The notes under the pieces: generated by a model | The model's input: the letters and a program-made list of their open reading frames with translations, nothing else | What the model was told of the DNA's origin: nothing | Databases searched by the model: none | Program-made: the position numbers and the translations under genes | Part shown: piece after piece, positions 13,170 through 24,722 of the stretch | Layout: the number at the start of each line of letters is the position of its first letter | How positions within the stretch are numbered: the stretch's first letter is position 1 | NCBI GenBank assembly: GCA_021397835.1 | Contig: JAJFZO010000087.1 | Coordinates: 1,860,001 to 1,924,000 of the forward strand | DNA: 64,000 nt | Direction: 5' to 3' | Source of the DNA: Moringa oleifera | Taxonomy: Eukaryota > Streptophyta > Magnoliopsida > Brassicales > Moringaceae

Positions 13170-15495
13170 TAAGCATAAATCTTACGATAGGGTTAGGGCC
13201 TCGTCGACCATAATAACAACCTTTTTTAGAGTGAGGTTGACGGGAGCCTTGGTGGCTTTCCTTACCATTAGCTCGGCAGAAAAGACTAGTGCAACCATTT
13301 TCTTATGTTTTTTCATTTTGCCTAGGCGTTGGATCCTAAAATTGGTCGAGTCCTTGATGTTGCAGTGATCAAGGCTTGTTGAGATGAAGCTATAAAAGCT
13401 TGGCCTAAAGCAATTTTTATTGAGATCTATAATGCAACCTCCTTATCAGGCACGATAGTGGGTTGATGAGCCACTGATGTTGGATGATTTAAAAAGAAAG
13501 GATGAATAAGAAGATTCTAACCTCTCTTAAGGTTGTCTTTGAAAAGGTAAACCTAGCCATGGTGCTCAATCTAAGGCTAGTATGTTTTTGACGAAAGTTT
13601 TAGTCTAACAGTGTCGGGGAGCGAGAAAGCTTCTTGGACCTATCTTAATTGTGTAGGTAGATGGCCTTATGTCTGCCATGACCTAAAAACTTAAAGAAGA
13701 AAGAAAAGATGAAAACTTACGAAAAAGAGGAAAAAAAATGATGTTGATGAAAGAAAGGAGGTGTAGCGAGAAAGAAAAAGAGTTAAGAGAAAGAAAAAGA
13801 GTTAAGGATGAAAATTGCTTGATAAAGAAGAGAAATAGGTAAAAATAGGGTTTGAAATACATAACTGGGTAAAAATATTGCTTAAAAGGTTCCTTACTAC
13901 AACTAGGGCATTTTCTTGGAAATCTTTTCTTAAAGTTTCTCTTTTCAAATCCAATTTTTGGTTTTTTTTCTTGTTTTTAGAGCTCTGTCCATGCTTCATC
14001 ACATTGGCCTTAGTAGTAGCAAGATTGAAACTTCAGATCTAGATTCATTTCCTTTGGCTTGCACTTAAGTTAATTCTTCGCTTTCTTCCATCTAAGAGGT
14101 AGCTTTTCAATAATTGAAGATACTTAAAAGGTCTCATTAAGGATCATTATCTTAAAATCACTTGCGTTTCTTACACTTAATTGATCACACTTTTGAAATT
14201 TACCATTTTATACATAATGAATCAACCAACCACAAATTTCTTTGCTTCAGCATCCTCGATTTTATATTTCTAATCAAGGAATTCTTATAACTCCTTAGTT
14301 ATCTTTATGTGAATCATTGTTATATAGTTTTTATATAAAAAATTGGAATGTGTCCATTCATGCAAAATCTTGGCAAGATTTAAGGTTGTTAGGTAAAACA
14401 TCTTTTGTTGCCACCTGTTACAATTCAAGCTATTCAATTTCTCTGGCTTATCATTTTAGTTTATTGATACCGAACAAACATTTGGACAATATTATTTATT
14501 CCTTGAGCACAATTAGTATTGTCATGAGTAATTTTAAAATTTAAAGCTCTAATTGAGGAAGTTTTAAGATTATTATACAAAAATTAATAAATATGACTTT
14601 ATTTAAAATCAATAATTACTTAAATATTACTAACACACAAATTGGTTTTATAGCCAAAAAATTATTTCATAGGGAATAACATTCAACTAGTCTTCAAGAT
14701 AATTTCTTATTATTAAAATATTCTCGCTGTAATTTCAACTATTAGCAATAATGACTTAAAAAAGTTTTATAACATAAGCAAAACAATTTTATAAAAATTA
14801 TTTCACATTGATATAATTTATGATACATGTTAATAAAGTAATTAATAATAATGACATTATGATTAATCATAATAATAAAAAATTTAAACTTTAATGTTGA
14901 AATTGAATTGAAGAGAGTTTATCCAGTAAAAGAGTAACAACAACAAAAAATAAACTAGAACAACCCTAATACCTTTCTATCACATAGTTCGTCAAAACAG
15001 ATTCGTTCACTCCTTGTAGGTGCTCGAGTTTTGAAATGTTCATCTCTTATGATACAACGATAATGATGTTAAAATAAAGCATTGATCAATCGACAAACTT
15101 CTAAATAAAATCATAACACTATCTAAAATTTTTAAAGTAAAGACAAAATTAAAGAGAAGAAAGAGAAAACAATAGAGCAAAGAAACTTATAGACTTGTTC
15201 CAAAATGAGTAAATGAGGTCTTTATTTATAGTCATCATGGATGATATTTTTCGCATGACATATGTAACCAAAATTGAATTGCATAATTGAATTCCATAAT
15301 TACAAACAATAAACGATGGCTTTATTTGCACTATTAAATTGATTATAATGGTCAACTAATTGTTTGTGACTTTTTGTATTTCAAAATTTAGTTAAAAAAA
15401 ATGAAAAAATTAACTTAGATTTTTATTTATTTTTTGATTTAAAATTTATGGATTCGCGTGCATGATTATGCAAGAGAGAGCTTTTTTGTTATCTT
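13170..15495. other. Intergenic DNA, possibly decayed transposon sequence
   Basis: The stretch 13140-13680 is less AT-rich and has broken coding-like composition on both strands, but no readable domain. The rest is AT-rich with short frames only. No gene can be supported. Confidence 0.5.
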
Positions 15496-15499
15496 TTTT

Positions 15500-16135
15500 A
15501 GGGTATCTCCAATTCTATACACAAAATTCAATATCAATTTGACGTTAAAAAAGAATTATTTTAAAATATTTTAACACCAAATTTTTTTTATCTCCAATAT
15601 ATTTACACCAAATTAATGTTATAATATTATTCTAATAATATAGATAATAATTATCAATAAATATATTTATAAATTTTAATTAATTTATTTAAAATAATAA
15701 AATAATTAATGTAATTTAAAAATTTTATATATTTTTAAATAATAATTTTAATATTATATATAATAGTAATTTTTAATTAAATAAATTAATAATAATAATA
15801 ATTTAAATAAAATAAAATTATATATTAAATATTGATCTTGTTTTAAAGATCTTGATGAGATATTTTTAATGGTATAATTTTCTCCTAATAATATTATATA
15901 TTTATTAAGTTATTGATTAAAAATATATTTGATTTAAAAAATTTTAAAAAATAATTTTTAAAAAAATTAAAAATACATTTGATGCAGCTACAATACTGCA
16001 CCAAATTTGGTGCAATACTGTAACTACACCAAATTGCAGAATGCTATTTGACATTTCATTAGAGAAGAATTTAGAGGTTTTCAATGGTAATTTACCATTT
16101 TTTCATCTTCGTTGGAGATGATTTTATACTTGTTA
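15500..16135. mobile_element. Candidate MITE with ATCTCCAA-type ends and a central palindrome
   Basis: The left end reads GGGTATCTCCAATTC and the right end, reverse-complemented, reads AATCATCTCCAACG. They share ATCTCCAA in inverted orientation. The interior is AT-rich and non-coding, and it holds a perfect 18-bp palindrome TGCACCAAATTTGGTGCA at 15997-16014. Short inverted ends, a non-coding body of about 630 bp and internal palindromes fit a non-autonomous DNA transposon. The superfamily and target-site duplication were not resolved. Confidence 0.4.
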
Positions 16136-16139
16136 GATT

Positions 16140-17440
16140 GTTCAAAGTCAATACATACATATATATGCTAGAAGGTCCATATCGATTTTTCACGTGGGAT
16201 TCTCACATTTTCTTTCATTTTTAAACTTTATGGGTGTGTTATTCATCCACTAGTAATTTTGAACATATAACTATACAAAATTAATCTCTTTATTTAGGAG
16301 AACATGAATTTATTTTTATTTGATTAAAGTTTTGATGGGTTCCATTTAATTTTATGCATCAAAATAATCTATTATCATAATATTTTTCAATAAAATTAAA
16401 TTAATTAAAACTTTCATGTTTAAATTAAAGTCAAATAATTTTTTTATATTTATTTAAAAATTAAAAATAAAGATAAATATAAAAAATATCTGAACTATAA
16501 TCATTTTTTTTTATTTTAACTCTAAACTTTAATTTAGTTAAATTTTATATATAATTTTTTAATTTAATTCAATTTAAATTTTATCAAAATATTTTAAAAT
16601 TAAAAATATTTAAATCATAAATTTTATATGATAAAATTTCACTTAAAATTTTCTACACATGTAAAAAAATTCAAACTATTATAAAAAATTTAAAGGTAAA
16701 TGTCATTTAAAACCTTAAGTTTTGCTCTCTCTCTTCGATCAAATCTTTACTTTCAAAATATATCCAAAAAAACTTTAGTATTTTAATTTTATCAAAATTG
16801 AACTCTATTAAAAAATTTAAATATTAAAAATATTTAAATTAAAAATATTTTATAATAAATTTTGATTATTAATTTTTTAAAAATATAATAAAATATTTGA
16901 GCTATCATCGTAAAAAAATTTAAAATTTTTTGAAGTACTAAAAATATTTTTTTAAAAAATATACTATTAAAATTTTAAAAAATTCATAAAAAATAGTTGA
17001 TTAGTTTAAAAAATTCAAATTTGAGGGATAAAATCAAAATAAAGTATAAAATCTATTTGAAAAGTTTTTAATCATTTTTAACAATAGAAAAATATTAATT
17101 TTTTTAATTATTTTAGATCAAAATTTAATTTAGATAAAATTAATTAATTAAGATTTGTTTGGACACATCGTAAAAGTTAGTGTTTGATTGAGGAGAGAAG
17201 ATAAACTCAAAGTTTTAAATGATATTTATTTAAAATTTAATTTAAATATCAAACAAAATTTTGAAAAAATTTTGCACTGTAAAAAATTTTAAAATTTATA
17301 AAAATATTTGTTAGTAAAAATTATCTTAATTTTTTTTACTTTTAACTTGAATCAAATTTTAATTTAGATTTAATTAATTTTTTTATATTAAAATTGAATT
17401 CAATGAAATTTAAAATTTAAATTAAAAAGTGCATGAAGTT
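16140..17440. other. Very AT-rich intergenic DNA
   Basis: Composed of A/T runs with no open frame of useful length and no visible repeat units. It ends abruptly at the more GC-rich leader of the first lectin gene. Confidence 0.6.
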
Positions 17441-17448
17441 GATGGGTT

Positions 17449-17923
17449 TATATATACACACCAAATTTTGAAATACAGGTAAGGCTATCAGTAAGGCTAA
17501 AATGAGATCAACCTCTTCTTGTTTTGGCAAAGATCTTCCATTTTCGGACGATGAGAAGTTCTGATACAGAAAGAGGCAAGCTGGAAGGTATTCAAGATTC
17601 GTCACAGAGAAAGGATAACTGGAAATTCCGTAATCAAAAAGGACGGTGCTACTTGTGCCATGGATGCGTGGAACCATTTCTGTAGAACAAGCTCGCTTTT
17701 TATCAATGGAGGTTCTTGTCCGACTGGAATCTCTTTTAAATTCTTGGTCAACTTGAATGTGATAATACGGAATAATCAAGCTCCTCTCCCCTGCGCAAAT
17801 CTGAAGCAAAATGTTCCTGTGTAAGATTCTCTTCAACACTATCATATAAACCCACCATGTCAACTCTAGTTAATTTCATCTGGTTAATTAGTCCTTCCTC
17901 GTTGAATTCTTCGTTTGAAAAAA
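17449..17923 (+). promoter_or_regulatory. Probable TATA box and 5' leader of lectin gene 1
   Basis: TATATATA at 17449-17456 marks a sharp change from AT-rich DNA to balanced composition, which continues to the ATG at 17924. The minus strand of this stretch is open for 148 codons and the plus strand for about 85, but neither shows a known domain. I read the segment as transcribed leader, perhaps with internal splicing. Confidence 0.4.
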
Positions 17924-20493
17924 ATGGTAAGCAATTGATTATTTGGGTAATTTCATTTTCGGTTGGTTTTGTTGTTTCTTTACCCTTTTTGGGTCATGCA
18001 ATCTGTATTGATTGCTTAAGATTGAACTGAATATGGTGGTGTAGGGCTCAATGGGATCTGACAAAGCCCATGTTTCGGTTGGACCATGGGGAGGCATGAA
18101 TGGAGCTAGGTGGGACGATGGAGTTTACAGCGGTGTAAAGCAAGTAGTGATCAGCTATGGAGCTGGAATCGACTTCGTGCAATTCGCATACGACAAGAAC
18201 GGGTGCTCTGTCTGGTCTGAGAAGCATGGCGGCAGTGGTGGAGTGAAAACGGCCAAGGTTGGTTCCATGGCTTTCAGTGCTATTCTTTTATATATCAAAC
18301 ATTTCATGGTAAACATCATCCTGGATAGTGATTTCTCTGCTACTATTTCACTGTCATTGATTCATTCTGTGTAGCCTAAACAAGTAATTAATTGCTAATT
18401 TGATAATCTGATGTGTTTGTAGATCAAGTTTGATTATCCAGATGAATTCCTTGTTTCAATCAGTGGCTACTATGGCGGGTTTGTTGAATTCGGTCCCCTC
18501 CTTGTTCGAGCACTTGTGTTTCAAAGCAACAAAAAGAAGTATGGGCCTTTTGGTATTCAACAAGGAACTCATTTCTCCATCCCTATTGGGGGAGGCAAAG
18601 TAGTGGGTTTCTATGGCCGCAGCAGTTGGTACCTTGACTCTATTGGAGTGTATTTAAGGCCTACCTTGCAACAAAATTTGTCTAATAAGGCCACTGAAAC
18701 ACCAAAATTTCGTGTAAACAATGCAAGTAATGAGAGAACCAAGAACTTGGACCTGGTGCCTCCAAATGGAAAAGACAACAACTTGTTTGAGTCAGATCAA
18801 TTTCTTTATGAAGTTGAGAGAATGGGGAAGGTTAGTGGTACTTCACAATCTTGCCCCTTACATATTCCATTTTTTTTTTTTGTGGGCACATAGTTGAGAT
18901 GTGATTCTGTGCATTTCCAGATGATGGTAGTTGACCAAACAGCAAAAGGATTTATAAACCCAAGGCAGGCACTGGCTTATGGACCTGCAGCTTCATATAA
19001 ACCTGCACATGCACCTGCACCTGCACCTGCAGCTCCATATGCACCTGGACCTGCACCTGCATCTGCAGCTTCATATGCACCTGGACCTGCACCTGCATCT
19101 GCAGCTTCATATGCACCTGGACCTGCACCTGCAGCTTCGTATGCATCTATAGCATCATATGGACCTTGGGGCGGTAACGGCACAATGCTATTTGATGATG
19201 GGGTCCATACAGGTGTTCGTGAAATTCATTTGACAACCTTTGGAGACATAGTTTCCATTAAGGTCTGTTATGACTTGAATGGCCAAGCTATATGGGCAAA
19301 CAAGAATGGGGGAGACATAGGAATTAGGCAGGACAAGGTGCATATATGATACATTCTTAGTAATTTGAAGCAGAACTTCTTTTGTTAAATTTTGGTTTAA
19401 CTGTATAACGCTTATGTGGTACAGATTGCCTTTAATTACCCATCTGAAATCTTGACTCACATAAGCGGATATTATGGACCAACAATCTCTGGGGGAGCTA
19501 CTATTGTCAAATCCCTCACATTTCACACCAACAACAGGAAATACGGTCCATTTGGAGTTGAGCAGGGGAGTCCCTTCACCTCTGGCTCAAAAAGTGGGAT
19601 TGTTATAGGATTCCATGGAAGAAAAAGTTGGTTTATAAACAGCATTGGAGTCCATGTCCTGGAAGGGAAGCCACAACTACCCCTGCAGCTTGCTTATGAC
19701 TCATTCAACATGAATAACTCCAGAATTTGTGAGGTATGTGCCCTTCAAGGGACCTAGCAAATTATTTTGTTAATAGGTTACTTGTGGAGATTATGTTAGA
19801 AGGTGCATCATCAGACACTAAAACTTGTTATGTTAGGTTGCTCCTGAAATAGTGAAAGAGCCACCAGTAATATATGGATCAGGACCATGGGGTGGGGATG
19901 GAGGTAAGCCCTGGGATGATGGTATTTTCTCAGGGGTGAAGAAGATTTTCTTGGCAAAAGGACAAGCAATATATTGTGTACAAATTGAGTATGACCAAAA
20001 CGGGCAATCTGCTTGGTCTGTTAAGCATGGAGGTGGTGCTGAAGGAGACTCCCACACGGTAAGCACCAGAGATTTAGATGCTAATTCAAACTTTGTTCCC
20101 ATGGTTAACAGCATAACACGCTTGGATTTACCTATATGTGCCATTTTAAAAAATTTGCAGATCAAATTTGACTACCCAGATGAAATCCTGACCGGTATTT
20201 GTGGATACCATAGCTCTCTCACTGGAGATGAATGTGCAAAGGTTGTAAAATCTCTGACATTCTACACCAACAAGCGGAAGTATGGACCATATGGTGAGGA
20301 AACAGGAACCTTTTTCACTTCTAAGAAATCTCAAGTAAAGATAGTTGGGTTCCATGGAAGAAGTGGCTGCTACTTGAATTCTATTGGAATCCATATGCAA
20401 CACTGGTTGAACGATCGTGATTCCAAACTGCAAGCCCATGGAGATCGAGGAGGAGCTGCAAGAAAGATACTCAACAAGTTATTTGCCAGTTAA
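17924..20493 (+). CDS. Jacalin-related lectin, three domains, Pro/Ala-rich linker (copy 1)
   Basis: Predicted cytosolic or nuclear mannose-type jacalin lectin of about 634 residues with no signal peptide. Exons: 17924-17926 (start codon only), 18045-18257, 18423-18830, 18921-19337, 19425-19733, 19837-20058 and 20161-20493. All junctions are GT/AG and in phase 0. An ATG at 18051 could start two codons later without the mini-exon, but the paralogue at 30697 has the same ATG|GTAAG arrangement. Each domain begins GPWGG. Domain 1 is about residues 9-155, domain 2 about 287-433 and domain 3 about 464-612. Domain 1 keeps the sugar-binding Asp (GRSSWYLD, about D144). Domains 2 and 3 have Asn there (GRKSWFIN, about N419; GRSGCYLN, about N597). 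The domain 1-2 linker is a Pro/Ala repeat. This layout resembles Arabidopsis At1g19715 (JAL3), from memory. Confidence 0.92.
18981..19150 (+). repeat. 36-bp coding minisatellite (Tyr-Ala-Pro-Gly-Pro-Ala linker)
   Basis: Imperfect tandem 36-bp units inside exon 4 of lectin gene 1 encode repeats of the type YAPGPAPASAAS. Two full units and several shortened ones are present. The segment keeps frame, since every unit is a multiple of three. The Ala-Pro/Ser-Pro pattern looks like arabinogalactan-protein sequence, but the protein has no signal peptide. The array also opens long shadow frames on the minus strand, which are not genes. Confidence 0.9.
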
Positions 20494-20654
20494 CTGGAAC
20501 ATAATTGCAACTTTGTAAGATCCTCATCTCTAACATGATAGCAATAGTAATGTAGTTCTTACCAATGTAGACTAGAGGATGAGATGGTAGTCATGCTATA
20601 AAAGCTTGCCTTTATGTGCTTGAAATGAATTGAAGGATAAGACATGGAAACAAT

Positions 20655-20847
20655 GCCTTGTATGAAAAAGAACTGTAACACGTTTCCTGGTGAGTACTTG
20701 AGTAGTCCTCAAGTTTCTTTCTTTACATATATGAGATGCATGCCTAGTTTTAGCCTTTTTCAGGAGGACAAATGATTTTAAGATGTGGTTTGCTCTCAGC
20801 TCAACTGAAATCTCTTCTGTTGTTGCTAATCTGCTTGCTAAGCTGCC
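20655..20847 (+). repeat. Intergenic repeat, unit 1 of 3
   Basis: A unit of about 195 bp running from GCCTTGTATGAAAAAG to CTTGCTAAGCTGCC, just downstream of lectin gene 1. It aligns with 24062-24257 along its whole length and with the two halves of a middle unit (20856-20892 and 23962-24059). It is non-coding. Confidence 0.8.
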
Positions 20848-22401
20848 ATACCTAGAGTAGTCCTCAAATTTCTTTCTTTACACATAAGAGACATTCCCCC
20901 ATACTTAAATAATGCTTGTCCTCAAGTATACAATAATTCAAGCTCATCATCTCACCTCATCATCCTCCTTGCTTCTTTCTTTGCTCATCCAAAATAATAT
21001 ATATTTTTTTTTCATGCATTAAAACATAAGATCATGAAAAAATTCTCATAAATAACATACATGATCAGTAATTACCTTAGTGATTTTATTGAACTTAAAA
21101 TGCATAAGATCTAACACCCTTTCCTTAGATTCACTCATTTGCTCGAAGTGTTTTGTGAGAATATTTCAATAAGCTCTCAAGTCAATACATAAAAAACTTT
21201 TACTATAAGGTTGTTTGTATATCATGTCTCTTTTATAAATGAATGAATGAATGCAAAAATCCAAGTGTTTTAAAACAGGTTGTAGCAAGGTTTAGGTAAA
21301 GTATGATAAAAGGGTTTTGGGTTAATGGAATTGAAGGACTTACACAAAATTTTTTTTCATACAAAACTTTATGAAGTAATATCAAAAGATTGCTTCAATC
21401 ACATCGCACACATCCAAGTAATGAGAATTTGTACCTTTTTTTTTTTTCTCAATCCTTTTCAATTTTTTTTATTCTTTTTTTTTCAGATTTCTTTTCTCCT
21501 TTTTTCTTTAATCCTTCTTAGATTTTTTTTCTTATTTTTCTCTTCTTTCTTTTTTTTTTTCAATATAACTTGGATCGTTGATTTCTAATATTTAGTAATC
21601 TTGCCTAAGATAAGTGAAAGCTTCGTGTGAATGAGCTCATGTGATCCTTCAATTCGGGGTTTAAACGAGAAATTAAAAGAATGATTTATTATGACTTGTA
21701 TCATGGTTAAATTTCAAAGAAAAAGCTAAGGCTCAAAGTTGGCTCTCTACGGGTATATGAATATGGTAGGCTTTTGAAAGAAGGTTAAATATGTTAAAGA
21801 AAATAGTTTTGACCTAAATACTCTTATTGATTCAATGCATCTAATTCTTCAAAGGAATGATCCAACATGTATAACAAAGCAAATTCTAGAAAAATCAACT
21901 ATGTATGACACACACAAAGAAAAAAAATTAAGTATAATGTAATATATGCTCATTGGCCCAAAACTCATCAAAAAGGGTTATATGGGTTAAATCTCATACA
22001 ATTTTCAATTTAATATATCATCTAAAACAACTAATCATAGTACAACTAATGAAAATTCAAAATCAATTTCACACACATGAAACTTTTTTTTTTTTTTAAA
22101 CAAGCATTAGAAGGATCTAGAACTCATAAGAGAGAAATCACAAACACTAATTAAGTACCTTTCGGAGCAAAATTTTCTTGGATTTTAAATATTTTAGAAA
22201 AAATTGTCAAAAATAAAAACAAAGAGCATATTAAAGACTCTCCCTCACACTTAGATCATGCATTATCCTCAATGTATTAAACATAAATGCTCAAAAATAA
22301 TAAAAGAACAAGAGAAGTAGAAAACTCCCTGAATATATCAAGCATCATAGAAACTTCATTTACTGCTGGGGAGATGAGAATGGTGGATCGAATTTCATCT
22401 T

Positions 22402-22640
22402 GTCATAAAGTGCTATTTGATTTGTTTTCATTTTTGACAACTATTGTTAGGTGCATTCAAGTGCTTTATCATATTGCCCTTGCAAAGGTATGATATGCTT
22501 TCAACTATCGACCTTATTTTGTCATAAAGTGCTATTTGATTTGTTTTCATTTTTGACAACTATTGTCAGGTGCATTCAAGTTGCTTTATCATATTGCCCT
22601 TGCAAAGGTATGATATGCTTTCAACTATCGACCTTATTTT
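22402..22640 (+). repeat. Two-copy tandem repeat of about 119 bp
   Basis: Two head-to-tail copies start with GTCATAAAGTGCTATTTG at 22402 and 22521. They differ by one indel and about one substitution, so the duplication is young compared with the decayed retroelement that contains it. Confidence 0.9.
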
Positions 22641-22742
22641 TTTTAAAAATAAAGAAATCATAAAAATAAAAAATTTGGATTACCTCCTAAAAAGCGTCTT
22701 TCTTTATCGTTTTTGGCTAGACGGCGCAAAAAATTGAAACCA

Positions 22743-22761
22743 ATCCCCGACAACGGTGCCA
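22743..22761 (-). other. Retroelement primer-binding site matching tRNA-Asp
   Basis: On the plus strand this reads ATCCCCGACAACGGTGCCA. From memory the plant tRNA-Asp(GTC) 3' end is ATCCCCGGCAACGGCGCCA, so 17 of 19 bases agree and both differences are transitions. Athila-type gypsy elements use this primer. Confidence 0.7.
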
Positions 22762-23961
22762 AATTAAATTTCTAAATTTCTGTTTAACATATTAAACTTG
22801 TAGTATAAATGAGTAATGTTGTTTTCACAAAAATTGGTTAGATTTATTTTTTACAAAATAAGATAAAAAAAGGGTGGTTAAGGAATCAAAAGTAAATAAA
22901 ATAAAAATAATAAAAAATAAAAAATTAATATAATAAAGTATCTGATCAAAATAATAATTTTATGTTTGATTTAGAAATTAATTATTGGTGCAAAGATAAA
23001 AATCTTTTAATCTTTACTGAGTTGGTTATGGTTATTGATACCACCTAAGAACCTGTTTCTCCTTACTTCTTTGATAACCAGGATAACCAAGATACGATCT
23101 CTGATTATTTTCCTTGTTAATAAATAACTCTAGATACGATCTTAGAATTTAATTTACCAACAGTATTAAAAATTAGAGAAATTACTAATTTTAGCCAATA
23201 AACACACATGTAGGTTCGTTTAAACTAGACTATATATCTTCATAACATAAATTGAAAAGCTCTTTTGCTATCAATATGTTATTTACTACTTATATTAAAA
23301 TACCTAAACAATTACAAATTTAAAGTTCTAATTAGTAATCTATTATTTTGATGATTAAACAAAGGGCTTTTTTTATTACAATCAACTAGAATAATAATTT
23401 CAATAAACACAAAAGATAAATAAATAATAAAAAAATAAAAAACAAATAAAATCAATTAGATCTCATAATTGTTGAAGAACCAAACCCTTGATTATACTTT
23501 AACTGGAAGAGATATTTACCAATCAATGAAAAAAAAAACCCTAAGAAAAGAGGAAGGTAAAAAATAAATTCTAGATGTTCCTTTGACGGAACTACCTCCC
23601 ATTGATATAATAATCCCTAAACATAATAATCTATTTTAACTAGAACTCTTGAAGATAAATTAAGATAAAGTTAAAATTGCATAACTACTTTTTAAATAAA
23701 GATAAAATCTTGGTTCGATGAAGTTTCAATGCAATTAGGTGTGTCAAAGCCTTATCTAAAGACATCTTCTAGTTCATTTACATATCTTGGAATCTAACTT
23801 TTCATCTTCCAATAATAAATTCGAGTCCATTTTAATTGAGTTCCTTAATTCATCATACTAAATATAAAATATAGTCAAAATTCAAGATTTAATCATTTAC
23901 AATCAATAAAAATTGAAAAAATATAACAATGTATATGATTATTATGCATCCTATCACACAC

Positions 23962-24257
23962 GCATACCAACTTTTAGCCTTTTTCAACAGGAAAAATTAT
24001 TTTAAGATGTGCTTTGCTCTCAGTCCGACTGAACTCAGCTTCTCTTGCTGCTAATCTGCTATTGCCTTGTATAAAAAAGAAGTATAACACATTTCCTGGT
24101 GAGTGCTGAAGCAGTCCTCTGGTTTCTTTCTTTACATGCATCAGATGCATACCAAGTTTTAGCCTATTTCAGGAGGAAAATGAAAAATAATATGTGCTTT
24201 GCTCTCAGCTCAATTGCAATCTCTTCTCTTGCTTCTAATCTGCTTGCTAAGCAGCAA
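23962..24257 (+). repeat. Intergenic repeat: right half of unit 2, and unit 3
   Basis: Positions 23962-24059 continue the unit broken at about 20893 (GCATACCAACTTTTAGCC onward). Positions 24062-24257 are a complete third unit. This lets the retroelement be removed cleanly on paper to give three head-to-tail units. Non-coding. Confidence 0.8.
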
Positions 24258-24698
24258 TAGCAAGAATTTCTTTCAAATGTCTTTGACACAATCACTCACA
24301 AACAGAGATCCCTAAACTTTTGATGGTTCTGTGAAGCAAGCAATTAAAATTCTTTGCCTAGTTATTTTAAACTGTCCATACTAGGTTGAATCCTTGAATT
24401 CTATGTAACAAGCAAACAAATACAACTATAGAGAACCAGACAGGCTTGTCATCTCCCATCTTTAGACTCCACAAGTTCATTTGCATTTTTTCGTCCAGAT
24501 TTTTTGATGAAGCCAACATAATGTTAAGCACCAAAATCTTGTTGTTGAGTACTTATTCCTGGCTGGCCTCTGGTGGCCTTTTCGCTTTTTGTTTCTTGGT
24601 TGCAGCTTACTTTAAGGTTAACATCAGCGGCTGGCGCGGTTGGCTTGGTATATCAGTGTCCAGCAGACAAAGGGCTCGGGTTCCATCTTAAAAAATTA

Positions 24699-24722
24699 GG
24701 CCCATGGTTTAATGTTTGGGCC
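24699..24722. promoter_or_regulatory. Site II-type elements in the PPR promoter
   Basis: GGCCCA at 24699-24704 and TGGGCC at 24717-24722 form a near-palindromic pair about 440 bp upstream of the DYW-PPR start codon. Site II (TGGGCY) pairs bind TCP factors and are common in promoters of nuclear genes for organelle proteins. A CT microsatellite (24781-24799) and a GA-rich leader (25087-25132) follow. Confidence 0.5.

Larger units (their letters stand above)
20893..23961 (-). mobile_element. Degenerate non-coding LTR-retroelement (Ty3/gypsy-like), inserted in a repeat unit
   Basis: Read on the minus strand it begins near 23958 (TGTGTGATAGG, plausible LTR start). An LTR-like region runs down to about 22762, followed by a primer-binding site at 22743-22761. 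After that comes a segment of the kind seen after gypsy primer sites (an AAAGAAAGACGC then AGGAGGTAAT pattern) and about 1.85 kb of non-coding interior. It ends at 20893 in a purine-rich TAAGTATGGGGGAATG motif resembling a polypurine tract. A similar TCTAAGTGTGAGGGAGAG motif lies at 22237-22256. No gag, protease, RT or integrase frame remains and no second LTR is seen. Both ends interrupt one copy of a 195-bp repeat. A possible eroded target duplication is GACAT/CGCAT. Confidence 0.65.

Noticed and set aside
13140..13680. Possible decayed retrotransposon coding region
   Set aside because: The composition suggests former coding DNA, but no motif could be read in any frame, so no family is claimed.
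17417..17863. A 148-codon minus-strand open frame upstream of lectin gene 1
   Set aside because: No domain, no transit or signal peptide with downstream body, and it lies antisense to the probable lectin leader. Openness on both strands here is explained by composition.
18952..19183. Minus-strand frames rich in Val/Gln or Ala/Gly across the lectin linker
   Set aside because: They are shadow frames created by the 36-bp coding repeat. All neighbouring exon and splice evidence is on the plus strand.
21420..21590. Phe-rich plus-strand frame
   Set aside because: Produced by poly-T runs within the retroelement relic.
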